In this document: positions 1-8,229 of the stretch, piece by piece
Layout of the letters: every line of letters starts with the position of its first letter
Position numbering within the stretch: the first letter of the stretch is position 1
Assembly (NCBI RefSeq): GCF_038069765.1
Contig: NZ_JBBPFS010000009.1
Coordinates: 1 to 64,000, forward strand
Direction: 5' to 3'
DNA from: Arthrobacter_B sp038069765
GTDB taxonomy: Bacteria > Actinomycetota > Actinomycetes > Actinomycetales > Micrococcaceae
DNA: 64,000 nucleotides
Notes under the pieces: model-generated
Seen by the model: the letters and a program-made list of their open reading frames with translations, nothing else
What the model was told of the DNA's origin: nothing
Databases searched by the model: none
Made by a program: the position numbers and the translations under genes

Positions 1-2
1 GG

Positions 3-443
3 CGGAAAGTACCGGACGGGTTGAAGCAGCTGCTGCGGGTCCGGGACGGGACGTGCCGGTTCCCGGGCTGCCGGACCAACGCGGTGATCTCCGAAATCGA
101 CCACACCAAACCCTGGGCGCAGGGAGGTCCCACTGATCACGACAACCTGGAACATTTATGCCGGCGGCACCACATGTTCAAAACCAAAGGATTCTGGAAA
201 GCCTGCCAGCCAAGCCCCGGAATCATTGAGTGGACCTCGCCGGGAGGACGAAAGTACCGCACCGAACCACGCCTCGCCCTGGCCCGGGACACAGCCCCAG
301 CCCCGACCGTCCCAGCCCCGTCCCCGACTGCCCCGGCCCCGCCCGTCCCAGCCCCCGCCGTCGCAGCCCCGGCCCCGCCAGCCCCGGTACCCCCAGACGC
401 CGGCGATCCGGACGACTACGGAGACGACCCGCCGCCCTTCTAG
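3..443 (+). CDS. HNH endonuclease-like protein, C-terminal part (5' end outside window)
   Basis: This is the C-terminal end of an HNH-type protein whose start lies before the window; the frame is open from the first bases. The HNH core is visible: CRFPGC, then DHTKPWAQGG, N, LCRRHH, giving the zinc/metal Cys and His residues and the D-H...N...H signature. Actinobacteria carry many copies of proteins with an N-terminal DUF222 domain and this HNH end; membership of that family is inferred because the DUF222 part is not visible. About 50 residues after the HNH core are almost only Pro, Ala and Val, then an acidic end (DPDDYGDD). Function in the cell is unknown; nuclease activity is a family assumption. 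Confidence 0.85.
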   Translation, partial: RKVPDGLKQLLRVRDGTCRFPGCRTNAVISEIDHTKPWAQGGPTDHDNLEHLCRRHHMFKTKGFWKACQPSPGIIEWTSPGGRKYRTEPRLALARDTAPAPTVPAPSPTAPAPPVPAPAVAAPAPPAPVPPDAGDPDDYGDDPPPF

Positions 444-701
444 GCAATCTCGACCACTGACTGCGTCGGTCCAGATAATAAGCAGATCTAGGCAAGAAGT
501 GGACCTGGCCGTTACACCAGCCAGAGGTGATGCGCATGCCCGGGCAGAAGACAAAGCCGGAACGAAGCTGCCGGTGACCGTGACGAGCAACCAGCGGTCG
601 GAACAGCTGAGACTGGAACCGAGTACCGATCTCACCCGGTCGGTTTATGCTTTCGTCTCCCATGCCTGGGGCAATGAGCCCTCAGGTACCCCTCGCGCCC
701 G

Positions 702-2471
702 TTACGAACCCACCCGAAAGGACAGCATCATCTGCCGAAGCTCGACCTCTTTGGTCCGTCCCTTTTCCATAGTGGTGAGCTGGCCGCGGAAGTACATGGT
801 GCCCAAGCCCCCGCCTGGCTGGGAGAGCTTGTACATGGGACAGACTTCGGGATGGGTCAGCAGATCAGTCACCGTAAGCGTGGTCCTCTCCGTTCCCTCC
901 TCCGTCTCCAGGTAGGGTGATTCCCGCCCCACAGGCAGCGCTGATCTGTTCAGGTAAGGCAGCGCCGCTTTCCGCTCGGCAACCGGCCAGGGAGGATTGC
1001 CCCCGCACATGCCGCCCAGCCCGCTCATGTTCGTCGAGAGAGCGGCGCTTTCCAGACCAGTGGCGTCACGGAATATGTACCGGTTGCCCAGAGGCGCACC
1101 GTCGCCCGGTTCGAAGTCCACGCTCCAGCCCGGCGGAAGGTCAACACGGAAGGGATCGTCTTCTCCCTCGTATACGGACCAGCCGCGGTTCGAGTCACCG
1201 GCGCTTGGGGTGGTCTCCTCGTCGGAAGGTTCGGAGGGGGTTGCGGACGGCGAAGCATCAGCAGGCGAGGGCGAAACCGTTGCCGCCGCTGTCTGCCGGG
1301 GCAGTTCCCCCTGCGTAACCTCCAGCGGGATGACTGTCTCGTACGCGTCGAACGAGCCCGGAAGCTTCAGGGCATAGCGCACCAGAACCCCGGCATCCAC
1401 GGCGCCCAGAATCGTCGCCTCGTCGCTGTCAAAGACGTGTTCGCCAATAACGCTTCCGGTCGCTGCGTTTACGGCCTTCAACTGCGCCGGACTGTACGCG
1501 CCTGCATCAAGGGCCAGCACGTAGGTGTCCTCAAAGCGCACCGCACTGTTAACGGCTCCGTCGAATGTCCAGACCGGCTCTCCGTCGGCGTTATACGCGG
1601 TCAGCGATTCGCCGCCTCCGCCGACAGGAGCAGAGACGGAAATGAGGCTCCTGTCCTGATCCGCAAGCAGGATCGTCGCCTCCTGGCAGCCTTCGCCGTC
1701 GTCGCAGGAAGCTGCAAACCCCGCCACCAGCGGACGCGGGTCTGCCTGCCGTCCGCCGTCGTCGAGCGCGAGGCCCCGCTGGTCGGGAAGGTAGGTCGCG
1801 TAACCGGACAAGTGATGCTTGTAGCCGAGCAGAGTGGTCCCGGTAGGCGCAGCGTCGCGTGATTTGCCCGTCGCCGGAAGCATTTCCTTCACGCCGTCAT
1901 CGGTGGACACGAGGATGGTCTTGTCAGTGACCGCGAGGTCGAGCACCGGTGACGGTGCGGCAGTGCTCCAGATTTCGGCACCGTTGAAGTCCGTATGCAG
2001 GATGGTTTGCGGTCCCGAGTAGCCTTCGCTGAAAACAATGACAAACCCCATCGCCGTCGGCTCTGCGAAAACGATGACAGCTTCGGCCGGCAGGCCCTGA
2101 ACCGGCGAAGGCGGATTGGCCGCCAACGACTCTGAATCGCGGTACTGGTCAAACCCGTGAATCCCATCGAACGTCAGAGAGCTTCCGCCGCCGCCCCCGG
2201 TGTTGTGGCACAGCGTCCGCAGATTCGCGGCGACCGCACACTGCCCCGAGTTCGCGCGCCCCGGCATCACTGCCTTGTCACCGCCAATCACCTGACCGGC
2301 CGGCGCAAAGGCGGCCGCTACCGGGCCCACAGCAGGAGCACTGGTCTCCGGCGCCGAGGACTTCTCCGCAGCGGGGCCGGTGTCGCCACCTGTCGTGCAC
2401 GAAGATAGTGACAGGACGACGACGACGGCGACCGCCAGTCGGGCGCGCAGCAAACGGTTCTGGTGTTTCAT
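702..2471 (-). CDS. secreted lipoprotein with beta-propeller-like region
   Basis: A 589-residue predicted lipoprotein. The start was set at the ATG giving MKHQNRLL, followed by a hydrophobic stretch and the lipobox LSLSSC; a G-rich ribosome site lies just upstream. The frame stays open for 84 more codons upstream but these have no signal peptide and run through short DNA repeats. The mature part has blocks such as LTAYNADGEPVWTFDG and LKAVNAATGSVIGE, which look like PQQ/WD-type beta-propeller blades. After a Ser/Pro/Thr-rich linker comes a roughly 130-residue C-terminal domain (from WSVYEGEDDPF) with two Cys that I cannot name. It likely sits on the outer face of the membrane; substrate or partner unknown. 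Confidence 0.7.
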   Translation of the reverse strand: MKHQNRLLRARLAVAVVVVLSLSSCTTGGDTGPAAEKSSAPETSAPAVGPVAAAFAPAGQVIGGDKAVMPGRANSGQCAVAANLRTLCHNTGGGGGSSLTFDGIHGFDQYRDSESLAANPPSPVQGLPAEAVIVFAEPTAMGFVIVFSEGYSGPQTILHTDFNGAEIWSTAAPSPVLDLAVTDKTILVSTDDGVKEMLPATGKSRDAAPTGTTLLGYKHHLSGYATYLPDQRGLALDDGGRQADPRPLVAGFAASCDDGEGCQEATILLADQDRSLISVSAPVGGGGESLTAYNADGEPVWTFDGAVNSAVRFEDTYVLALDAGAYSPAQLKAVNAATGSVIGEHVFDSDEATILGAVDAGVLVRYALKLPGSFDAYETVIPLEVTQGELPRQTAAATVSPSPADASPSATPSEPSDEETTPSAGDSNRGWSVYEGEDDPFRVDLPPGWSVDFEPGDGAPLGNRYIFRDATGLESAALSTNMSGLGGMCGGNPPWPVAERKAALPYLNRSALPVGRESPYLETEEGTERTTLTVTDLLTHPEVCPMYKLSQPGGGLGTMYFRGQLTTMEKGRTKEVELRQMMLSFRVGS

Positions 2472-2854
2472 GTGTTCCCCCCCGGATGGGCATTCGGTAT
2501 GCCTCAGTGGAATTATGCCCCAAGGCGGGGTTGCCTGGCCCGCACCGGGGCGGCACGCTCGGGAAACAGACGCCGGCGTACGGCAGATCCCGCAGCGGGA
2601 GGCGAAGCAGATTCCAGCAGGAAAAGACGCAGACTCGTCGGGAAAGAGACGCAGACTCGTCGGCAAGAGGCGCATGTGGCAGGAAGAGGCGCATATGACA
2701 GGAGGAGACGCAGACCACGCCATTGTGATCTGCGTTGCCTAAGATGCTAGCGAGATTCGCGTCGCTTTGCAGAATCGGCACGCTCGAAGGTGCGGTGCGA
2801 CTGGTTCAAGAACCCCGTCGCGGAAGTGTCAGGAGTGCATGAGACGATAAAAAC
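2472..2854. other. intergenic region with two small tandem repeats
   Basis: This gap separates the lipoprotein from the divergent helicase gene. It holds two neighbouring imperfect tandem repeats: AGACGCAGACTCGTCGG at 2625-2641 and 2647-2663 (22-base period), and AGAGGCGCAT at 2666 and 2685 (19-base period, with similar flanks). No convincing gene or RNA is visible. Promoters for both flanking genes should lie here but I cannot place them. Confidence 0.6.
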
Positions 2855-5800
2855 ATGCCTTCCTCACCGCCTCTGATCGATGTCACTGACATCATTCGCG
2901 TTGTCGGCGGCGCCGCATTCCAGCGCGGCCAGACGTACGCCAAAGGCGGTGCCGTGGACGCTATGGAGTGGGATCCGCAGGCAGAAGTGCTGAGGGCCAA
3001 GGTTCGCGGTCATTCCTCGGTACCGTACCGAATCATGCTGCAGCTGGGCGAGAAACGGCAGGGCGACTACCGGCTGCTGGACAACCACTGCAGCTGCCCG
3101 GTGGGGTTCGACTGCAAGCATGTGGCCGCCGTCGCGCTCCAAAGCAATACAGATCATTTATTGGCCCGGCAGGAATTTATCCGCCCCGGCCCGTCGGAAA
3201 AGCCGGCCGTGCCCGCCTGGCAGGAGTCGCTGCAAACCCTCATCGATGCTGACCTCGATGCCCTGACCGGGAGCACACCCGCCGCGGCCACGCCGCTGGC
3301 GCTGCAGTTTGAAGTGCGGACTTCAGACGCCGGCATGAGTGCCCGCTGGGGTGCCCCGGCTCCCCGCAGCTCTCACCGCGCCACTTCCTTCCGGCTCGGA
3401 GTCCGGCCCGTGGTTCGAAATACCAAGGGCAACTGGGTCAAGAACAATCTGGCCTGGAGCAACATCGCCTACCAGACGTACGGCATGAAACTGGACCCGG
3501 AGCAGCACCGCTGGTTTTCGCAGTTCCCGGCTCTTCACCGCTCCAACGGCGTGAGCTATTTCGGGCAGAACGATTCCTGGCTGTACCTGGATGATTTCGC
3601 AAACCCGCTCCTGTGGCAGCTGCTGGAAGATGCGCGGCGGATCGGCGTGGAGTTTGTCGGCACCAAGAAGGACGTTAGTGTCCAGGTTGGAAAGCGGGCG
3701 GCACTGTCCCTCGATGTCAGGGCATCGGAGCCGGGCGCATCCGCTCCGCTGCAACTGCTCCCGGTGCTGGAGATCGACGGGCAGCCGTTGCCCACCGACG
3801 CCGCCGGGCTCATTTCCGGACACGGCATCTATGTCCGCAGTCCGGAAAACGTCATTACCCTGGCGCCCACCGCCCGGCCCCTCACCGATCAGGACAAGGG
3901 CCTGCTGCTCAAGGGCGCACCGGTGATGATTCCGGAAGAGGACGCTCCGGTGTTCCTGGAAAAGTTCTACCCCAAGCTCCGCCAGGTGCTTCCCGTAACC
4001 AGCAGCGACAACTCAGTGGAGTTTCCCGAGATTTCCCCGCCCCTGCTGGTTCTGACGGCATCGTTCCAGCCCGACGATGCACTGTTCCTCGATTGGGAAT
4101 GGGAGTACCGGCAGGGCGAGGACATTACCCGCATTTCACTGGGCACCCGGGCGGATCCGGCTGCCGGCTACCGCGACGTGGTTGCTGAAGCAGATCTGCT
4201 CACTGCCGTCGGCAAGGTCCTCGGAGGGGTGCCCCGCAGCCGCTCGTACCACGGCATCGACACCGCCGAGTTCACCGAGTACCTGCTGCCCAAAGTCGAA
4301 AAGGTCGACGGCGTACGGGTGGACGTGATCGGCGAGCGCCCCGACTACCGCGAGCTGACCAGCGTCCCGGAGCTTCGAATCACCACGGTGGAGACGGAGC
4401 GCCGCGACTGGTTTGACCTTGGCATCATGATCACCGTGGACGGGCGGCTGGTGCCCTTTGCCGATGTCTTCAAGGCCCTGTCCCTGGGCAAGACCAAGCT
4501 CCTGCTCCCGGACCGCACCTATCTGTCCCTGGACCGGCCCGAATTCGCCCAGCTCCACGCCCTGTTGGAAGAAGCCGAAGGGCTGCAGGAATGGGAGACC
4601 GGCGAAATGACCATCAGCCGGTACCAGGCCGGCCTCTGGTCGGAGCTGGAGGAACTTGCTGAGGAAACCGAGCAGGCGGCGGCCTGGCGCGCTTCGGTCA
4701 CCGGGTTGCTGGAACTGGATTCCGTGGAACCGGTCCCGCTGCCCGCGGGGCTCAAGGCCGAGCTGCGCCCCTACCAGGCTGAGGGGTTCAACTGGCTCGC
4801 CTTTCTCTGGCAGCACGGGCTCGGCGGGATCCTGGCGGATGACATGGGGCTCGGCAAAACACTGCAGACGCTCGCACTGCTGGCCCATGCCCGCGACGTT
4901 GCTGCCGCTCAGCCTCCAGCAGCGCCCGACGACGGCGGGTCCCCCACTCCCCGCCGACCGTTCCTCGTGGTTGCTCCCACCTCCGTAGTGCCCAATTGGC
5001 TCTCCGAAGCCGCCCGCTTCACCCCGGGCCTTCGAACTGTTGCCGTTCCGGATACCAGCGCCAAATCCAAGGTCCCGCTGGCGGACCTGACTGCAGACGC
5101 CGACATCGTGGTCACTTCCTACGCCGTTTTCCGGTTGGACTTTGCCGCCTACCGGGCGTTGGAGTGGGACGGGCTGATCCTGGATGAGGCGCAGTTCGTG
5201 AAGAACCGCACCACACGCGCGCACCAGTGTGCCCGTGACCTCGTTGCCCCGTTCAAGCTGGCGATTACCGGCACCCCGATGGAAAACAACCTGCTGGAGC
5301 TGTGGAGTTTGTTCGCCATCGTGGCACCCGGGCTGTTTCCTTCGGCCCGAAAGTTCATTGAGGAATATCAGCGCCCCATCGAGCGTGGTGAAGACGCCAA
5401 GCTGCTGGCCCGGATGCGCCGCCGGATCCGGCCGCTCCTGATGCGCCGCACCAAGGAAGCCGTAGCCAAGGACCTGCCGGAAAAGCAGGAACAAATCCTT
5501 GAAGTGGATCTAAGCCCGAAGCACCGCAAGATTTACGAAATGCACCTGCAGCGCGAACGCCAGAAGCTGATGGGCCTGATCAAGGATCTCGACCGGAACC
5601 GGATGATCGTGTTCCGGTCCCTGACCCTGCTGCGGATGCTGAGCCTGGATGCTTCCCTGGTGGATGAGGACTACACCGGTGTCCCCTCGGCCAAGCTCGA
5701 TGCTCTCTTTGAGCAGCTCGAAGATGTCACTGCCGAAGGCCACCGCGCACTGATCTTCAGTCAGTTCACTTCGTTCCTCAAGAAGGCTGCCGAACGGCTG

Positions 5801-6190
5801 GACGCGGCCGGTGTCCCCTACGCCTATTTGGACGGCTCCACGAAGGACCGCGGTGCGGTGATCAATTCCTTCAAGGACGGCGAGGCGCCGGTGTTCCTCA
5901 TCAGCCTCAAGGCCGGTGGCTTTGGCCTGAACCTGACGGAGGCCGACTACGTATTCCTCCTGGACCCTTGGTGGAATCCGGCAGCAGAGTCGCAGGCAGT
6001 GGACCGCACGCACCGCATCGGGCAGACCCGCAACGTCATGGTCTACCGGATGGTGGCGCGGGGAACCATCGAAGAGAAGGTTATGGCCCTCAAGGAGCAA
6101 AAGGCCAAGCTCTTCAGCTCCGTGATGGACGACGACGCCGTGTTCAGTTCCGCGCTGACGGCAGATGATATCCGGGCGCTGCTGGACTGA
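2855..6190 (+). CDS. SNF2-family helicase with N-terminal SWIM zinc finger
   Basis: An 1111-residue SWI2/SNF2-type ATPase, expected to move along duplex DNA and remodel protein-DNA complexes rather than unwind strands. Near the N-terminus Cys79, Cys81, Cys87 and His89 form a SWIM zinc finger (CSCPVGFDCKH). The ATPase part holds DDMGLGKT (Walker A, near residue 665), DEAQ (near 776) in place of DEAH, ITGTPMENN, and in the C-terminal RecA-like lobe LDGSTKDR, AGGFGLNL and HRIGQTR (near 1053). The region between about 120 and 620 is not recognised. The gene stands alone. No clear ribosome site is seen before the ATG; GGAG lies about 20 bases upstream. Confidence 0.92.
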   Translation: MPSSPPLIDVTDIIRVVGGAAFQRGQTYAKGGAVDAMEWDPQAEVLRAKVRGHSSVPYRIMLQLGEKRQGDYRLLDNHCSCPVGFDCKHVAAVALQSNTDHLLARQEFIRPGPSEKPAVPAWQESLQTLIDADLDALTGSTPAAATPLALQFEVRTSDAGMSARWGAPAPRSSHRATSFRLGVRPVVRNTKGNWVKNNLAWSNIAYQTYGMKLDPEQHRWFSQFPALHRSNGVSYFGQNDSWLYLDDFANPLLWQLLEDARRIGVEFVGTKKDVSVQVGKRAALSLDVRASEPGASAPLQLLPVLEIDGQPLPTDAAGLISGHGIYVRSPENVITLAPTARPLTDQDKGLLLKGAPVMIPEEDAPVFLEKFYPKLRQVLPVTSSDNSVEFPEISPPLLVLTASFQPDDALFLDWEWEYRQGEDITRISLGTRADPAAGYRDVVAEADLLTAVGKVLGGVPRSRSYHGIDTAEFTEYLLPKVEKVDGVRVDVIGERPDYRELTSVPELRITTVETERRDWFDLGIMITVDGRLVPFADVFKALSLGKTKLLLPDRTYLSLDRPEFAQLHALLEEAEGLQEWETGEMTISRYQAGLWSELEELAEETEQAAAWRASVTGLLELDSVEPVPLPAGLKAELRPYQAEGFNWLAFLWQHGLGGILADDMGLGKTLQTLALLAHARDVAAAQPPAAPDDGGSPTPRRPFLVVAPTSVVPNWLSEAARFTPGLRTVAVPDTSAKSKVPLADLTADADIVVTSYAVFRLDFAAYRALEWDGLILDEAQFVKNRTTRAHQCARDLVAPFKLAITGTPMENNLLELWSLFAIVAPGLFPSARKFIEEYQRPIERGEDAKLLARMRRRIRPLLMRRTKEAVAKDLPEKQEQILEVDLSPKHRKIYEMHLQRERQKLMGLIKDLDRNRMIVFRSLTLLRMLSLDASLVDEDYTGVPSAKLDALFEQLEDVTAEGHRALIFSQFTSFLKKAAERLDAAGVPYAYLDGSTKDRGAVINSFKDGEAPVFLISLKAGGFGLNLTEADYVFLLDPWWNPAAESQAVDRTHRIGQTRNVMVYRMVARGTIEEKVMALKEQKAKLFSSVMDDDAVFSSALTADDIRALLD

Positions 6191-6559
6191 GTATCTAAGC
6201 AAGCAAGCAACTGAGCAAGCGAGCAACTGGGGTTGCTGCGCCGGGATACTGAGGTAGCTGCGCCGGGGCCCCGCTCGGCTGAGCCAGCAACCAGCAACCA
6301 GCAACCAGCAACCAGCAACCAGCAACCAGCAACCAGCAACCAGCAACCAGCAATAAACCATGGTATGAATTTCTGCACACATGGCGCGCTCCTGACACCC
6401 CAAATTCCGCGCCGTTGCAGGTCACAATCGGTTTCCCTACTCCACCAGGCCGGCTGGCACAGCTACTAATCTGGGAAGGGTCAGCGCTTTGCCCACTCCT
6501 TGGGCCGTGTCCACGCAGTGCGCGGGAATGGCCGAGATGGCTGTTATCGGGAAAGGATT
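6191..6559. other. intergenic region holding the heptamer array
   Basis: Gap between the helicase stop and the small Cys-rich gene. It starts with irregular AGCAAGCAAGCAACTG-like motifs (from 6197), continues with the perfect heptamer array listed separately, and ends with unremarkable sequence. The only long frames here are Trp/Leu/Val/Ala/Gly/Cys or Gln/Pro/Ala/Thr/Ser/Asn repeat translations of the array and are not credible proteins. Confidence 0.6.
6284..6353. repeat. perfect heptanucleotide tandem repeat, 10 copies of CCAGCAA
   Basis: Ten exact head-to-tail copies of the 7-base unit CCAGCAA (70 bp), 93 bases after the helicase stop codon and 206 bases before the next gene. There is not one mismatch between copies, which suggests recent or continuing slippage expansion. 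It is not within a believable coding frame. Confidence 0.97.
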
Positions 6560-6817
6560 ATGTACACCCAGGATTCAACCCTCGTCCGTCCACAGGACGT
6601 GAACACGAAGGATGAAGACGATCTCGTGCATGTGTTCTGCACACCCTGCAAGCGCCGGGCGATGCACCACGCACAGCGCCCGATGCCTTACTGCGGGAAG
6701 ACAATGCCCAACCGTCCGCTGCGCGAGGACAACGGCCAATTGCCGGTCTGCATTGTGTGCCTTGATTTGGCCCGGTCCGGGCCCTGCCCGCGCTGCGGCA
6801 CGCAGGCCAGGTTCTAG
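6560..6817 (+). CDS. small Cys-rich hypothetical protein (zinc-ribbon-like)
   Basis: An 85-residue protein starting at an ATG preceded by GGGAAAGGATT. It has seven Cys: Cys27-x2-Cys30, Cys45, Cys64-x2-Cys67 and Cys76-x2-Cys79. Spaced CxxC pairs suggest two metal-binding knuckles, most likely zinc. The last 30 residues (CIVCLDLARSGPCPRCG) look like a ribbon. No family is recognised. It lies alone between the helicase and the MarR-like gene, all on the same strand, but with its own gap and probably its own promoter. It could be a nucleic-acid-binding accessory protein; that is only inferred from the Cys pairs. Confidence 0.7.
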   Translation: MYTQDSTLVRPQDVNTKDEDDLVHVFCTPCKRRAMHHAQRPMPYCGKTMPNRPLREDNGQLPVCIVCLDLARSGPCPRCGTQARF

Positions 6818-6864
6818 TCCTCTCTGGAGCCTGACGAGCCATTCCGCGATGACGGTTTGATTTG

Positions 6865-6870
6865 TACAGT
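6865..6870 (+). promoter_or_regulatory. -10 element of leaderless MarR-like gene
   Basis: TACAGT lies exactly 12 to 7 bases before the ATG at 6877 (TACAGT-N6-ATG), the position expected when transcription begins at the start codon itself. No consensus -35 is obvious. Confidence 0.55.
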
Positions 6871-6876
6871 GGGGTG

Positions 6877-7323
6877 ATGGCTACTGACGAACGCCCCATC
6901 GGATTCTGGCTCAAACTTGTGGACCAACTGGTTGACGACCAGTTTGGAGCCAGTTTTGAAGAACACGGCGTTACCCGGAGGCAGTGGCAGATGATGAATC
7001 TGCTGACTGACGGTCCAGCTTCCGAGAAGCAGCTGACAGACGGACTGAAGCCCTTCTTCCCTGTCGTGGAGCCCGGCACCTCGGTGGAACTGATTGAAGA
7101 ACTGCGGGAAAGCGGCTGGGTCGCGCTGGACGAGGACCAGTACCTGCTCACGGACTTAGGCCGCCGGAGCTTGGAAAACCTCCGCGGCGCCGTCGAGCGG
7201 ATCCGTGAACAGCTCACTGAGAATGTTTCGGATGACGAGTACACGGCTCTCGTAGCCGTGCTGCAGCGAATGGCGACCAATTTGGGATGGGATGAAACCC
7301 AGGACAAACCGGTTTCACCCTAG
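6877..7323 (+). CDS. MarR-like winged-helix protein
   Basis: A 148-residue protein starting MATDERPIGF. The middle reads like a MarR-type winged helix: RRQWQMMNLLTDGPASEKQL, then an alpha-helical stretch, then a wing with WVALDEDQYLLTDLGRR, and a C-terminal helix (LENLRGAVERIREQL) for dimerisation. It would bind DNA as a dimer and respond to a small ligand. The in-frame TTG at 6862 and GTG at 6874 were rejected because the -10 element fits the ATG at 6877. No efflux or oxidoreductase gene is beside it, so its target is unclear. Confidence 0.75.
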   Translation: MATDERPIGFWLKLVDQLVDDQFGASFEEHGVTRRQWQMMNLLTDGPASEKQLTDGLKPFFPVVEPGTSVELIEELRESGWVALDEDQYLLTDLGRRSLENLRGAVERIREQLTENVSDDEYTALVAVLQRMATNLGWDETQDKPVSP

Positions 7324-7659
7324 GACCTCGCCTCGCCCTAAAACCGCTCGCCCTGAGCAGCGGGTTTCCTTGGCGAAGCAGTTCAGCCTTGGCAAAGCAG
7401 CTCGCCTTGGCGCCCGCTCCCCCTTGTTACAATTGCCGCATGTCATTCTCGAGCATCATGAGCGGCCACAGGTCCGCTCTGGAAGGGATGGTGGGCCGGC
7501 AGGCCTGCAGAGCAACTGTTCTGCCACCGCTCGCCTAGCCCTTCCCGCAGCCTTTCGTGTTGGACGCGCCTTGTTCAGGTGCGTTTATCCATCGTGCCCG
7601 CACACGGGCGAGCGGACCTTCCCTGTCCTCATTCCTGCTCATCCGAAGGCAATATTTTT
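7324..7659. other. intergenic region with CCTTGGC repeats and a possible -10
   Basis: Besides the terminator, this gap holds three spaced copies of CCTTGGC(A/G)with similar flanks (about 7369-7412, roughly 18-20 base period) followed by TACAAT at 7428-7433. The TACAAT could be the -10 of the FBP-domain gene or of a 32-codon frame starting at 7440; that small frame has no other support. Confidence 0.4.
7340..7367 (+). terminator. probable terminator after MarR-like gene
   Basis: AAAACCGCT and AGCGGGTTT can pair with one bulged G and a 10-base loop, 16 bases after the MarR stop codon; the right arm ends in TTT. Short stem, so only a fair candidate. Confidence 0.4.
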
Positions 7660-8154
7660 ATGCAACCCCTGACAGAATCAGCAATCCGTCGTTCCTTCAT
7701 CAATGCCAGCCGCTCCGAGACAGCGGCCATGAACCTGCCGCAGAACTTCGAAACCATCGACTGGGACCAGCTCGACCAACTCGGCTGGCGGGACCACAAG
7801 ATGCCCAAGCGCGGGTACCTGCTGGCGCCCTTCGAAGGATCGTTGGTTGGCGTCCTGCTGCGGGCACCGGACACCGCGGCCCCCAAAAACCGGCGGGTGC
7901 TTTGTGCCCTGTGCGAGGACATCTTTTCCGAGGAAGAGGTGTTCCTCTACGTGGCCCGCCGCGCCGGGGCCTCCGGCAGGAACGGAAACTCCGTGGGAAC
8001 GCTCATCCACTCGGAGTTCACCTGCTCCCGCAATGTCCGCGCGGCTGTGGATCCCACGCCCATCCATCCTGATCCCGAGGCTGTCATCAAGAAACGGATC
8101 GACGGGCTCCAGTTCCGGACGGAGCAGTTTATCCGACAGGTCCTGGCCCAGTAG
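7660..8154 (+). CDS. FBP-domain (FusB/FusC-like) zinc-finger protein
   Basis: A 164-residue protein whose C-terminal half matches the treble-clef zinc domain of FBP-domain proteins (related to FusB/FusC, which bind elongation factor G and free stalled EF-G from the ribosome). Likely zinc ligands are Cys82, Cys85 (LCALC), His117 and Cys122 (HSEFTCSRNVR). The N-terminal half (residues 1-60) is short compared with true FusB, so it may bind EF-G but need not give fusidic acid resistance. The ATG at 7660 has GAAGG ten bases upstream; the longer frame from 7579 lacks a ribosome site. Function as a translation factor is by family only. Confidence 0.75.
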   Translation: MQPLTESAIRRSFINASRSETAAMNLPQNFETIDWDQLDQLGWRDHKMPKRGYLLAPFEGSLVGVLLRAPDTAAPKNRRVLCALCEDIFSEEEVFLYVARRAGASGRNGNSVGTLIHSEFTCSRNVRAAVDPTPIHPDPEAVIKKRIDGLQFRTEQFIRQVLAQ

Positions 8155-8184
8155 GCAGGGCCCGCTAAGGACCTGAACCGGTGG

Positions 8185-8210
8185 TCCGGCGACTCTCAGG
8201 AGGCGCCGGA
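8185..8210. terminator. inverted repeat between converging genes
   Basis: TCCGGCG (8185-8191) and CGCCGGA (8204-8210) form a 7-bp stem with a 12-base loop between the stop codons of the FBP gene and the converging dehydrogenase. No T-run; a weak bidirectional terminator at best. Confidence 0.35.
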
Positions 8211-8229
8211 TCGCCGGCTCAGCCGACGC

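Noticed and set aside
4136..5494. 452-codon open frame opposite the SNF2 helicase
   Set aside because: It overlaps the helicase motifs on the other strand and has no recognisable domain or ribosome site.
6284..6353. possible CRISPR array or coding repeat
   Set aside because: Units are seven bases with no spacers, so it is not CRISPR. Frames over it give only monotonous repeats and no ribosome site.
7440..7538. 32-codon frame after TACAAT
   Set aside because: It has a possible -10 but no conserved features; 32 residues with no composition bias is too little evidence.
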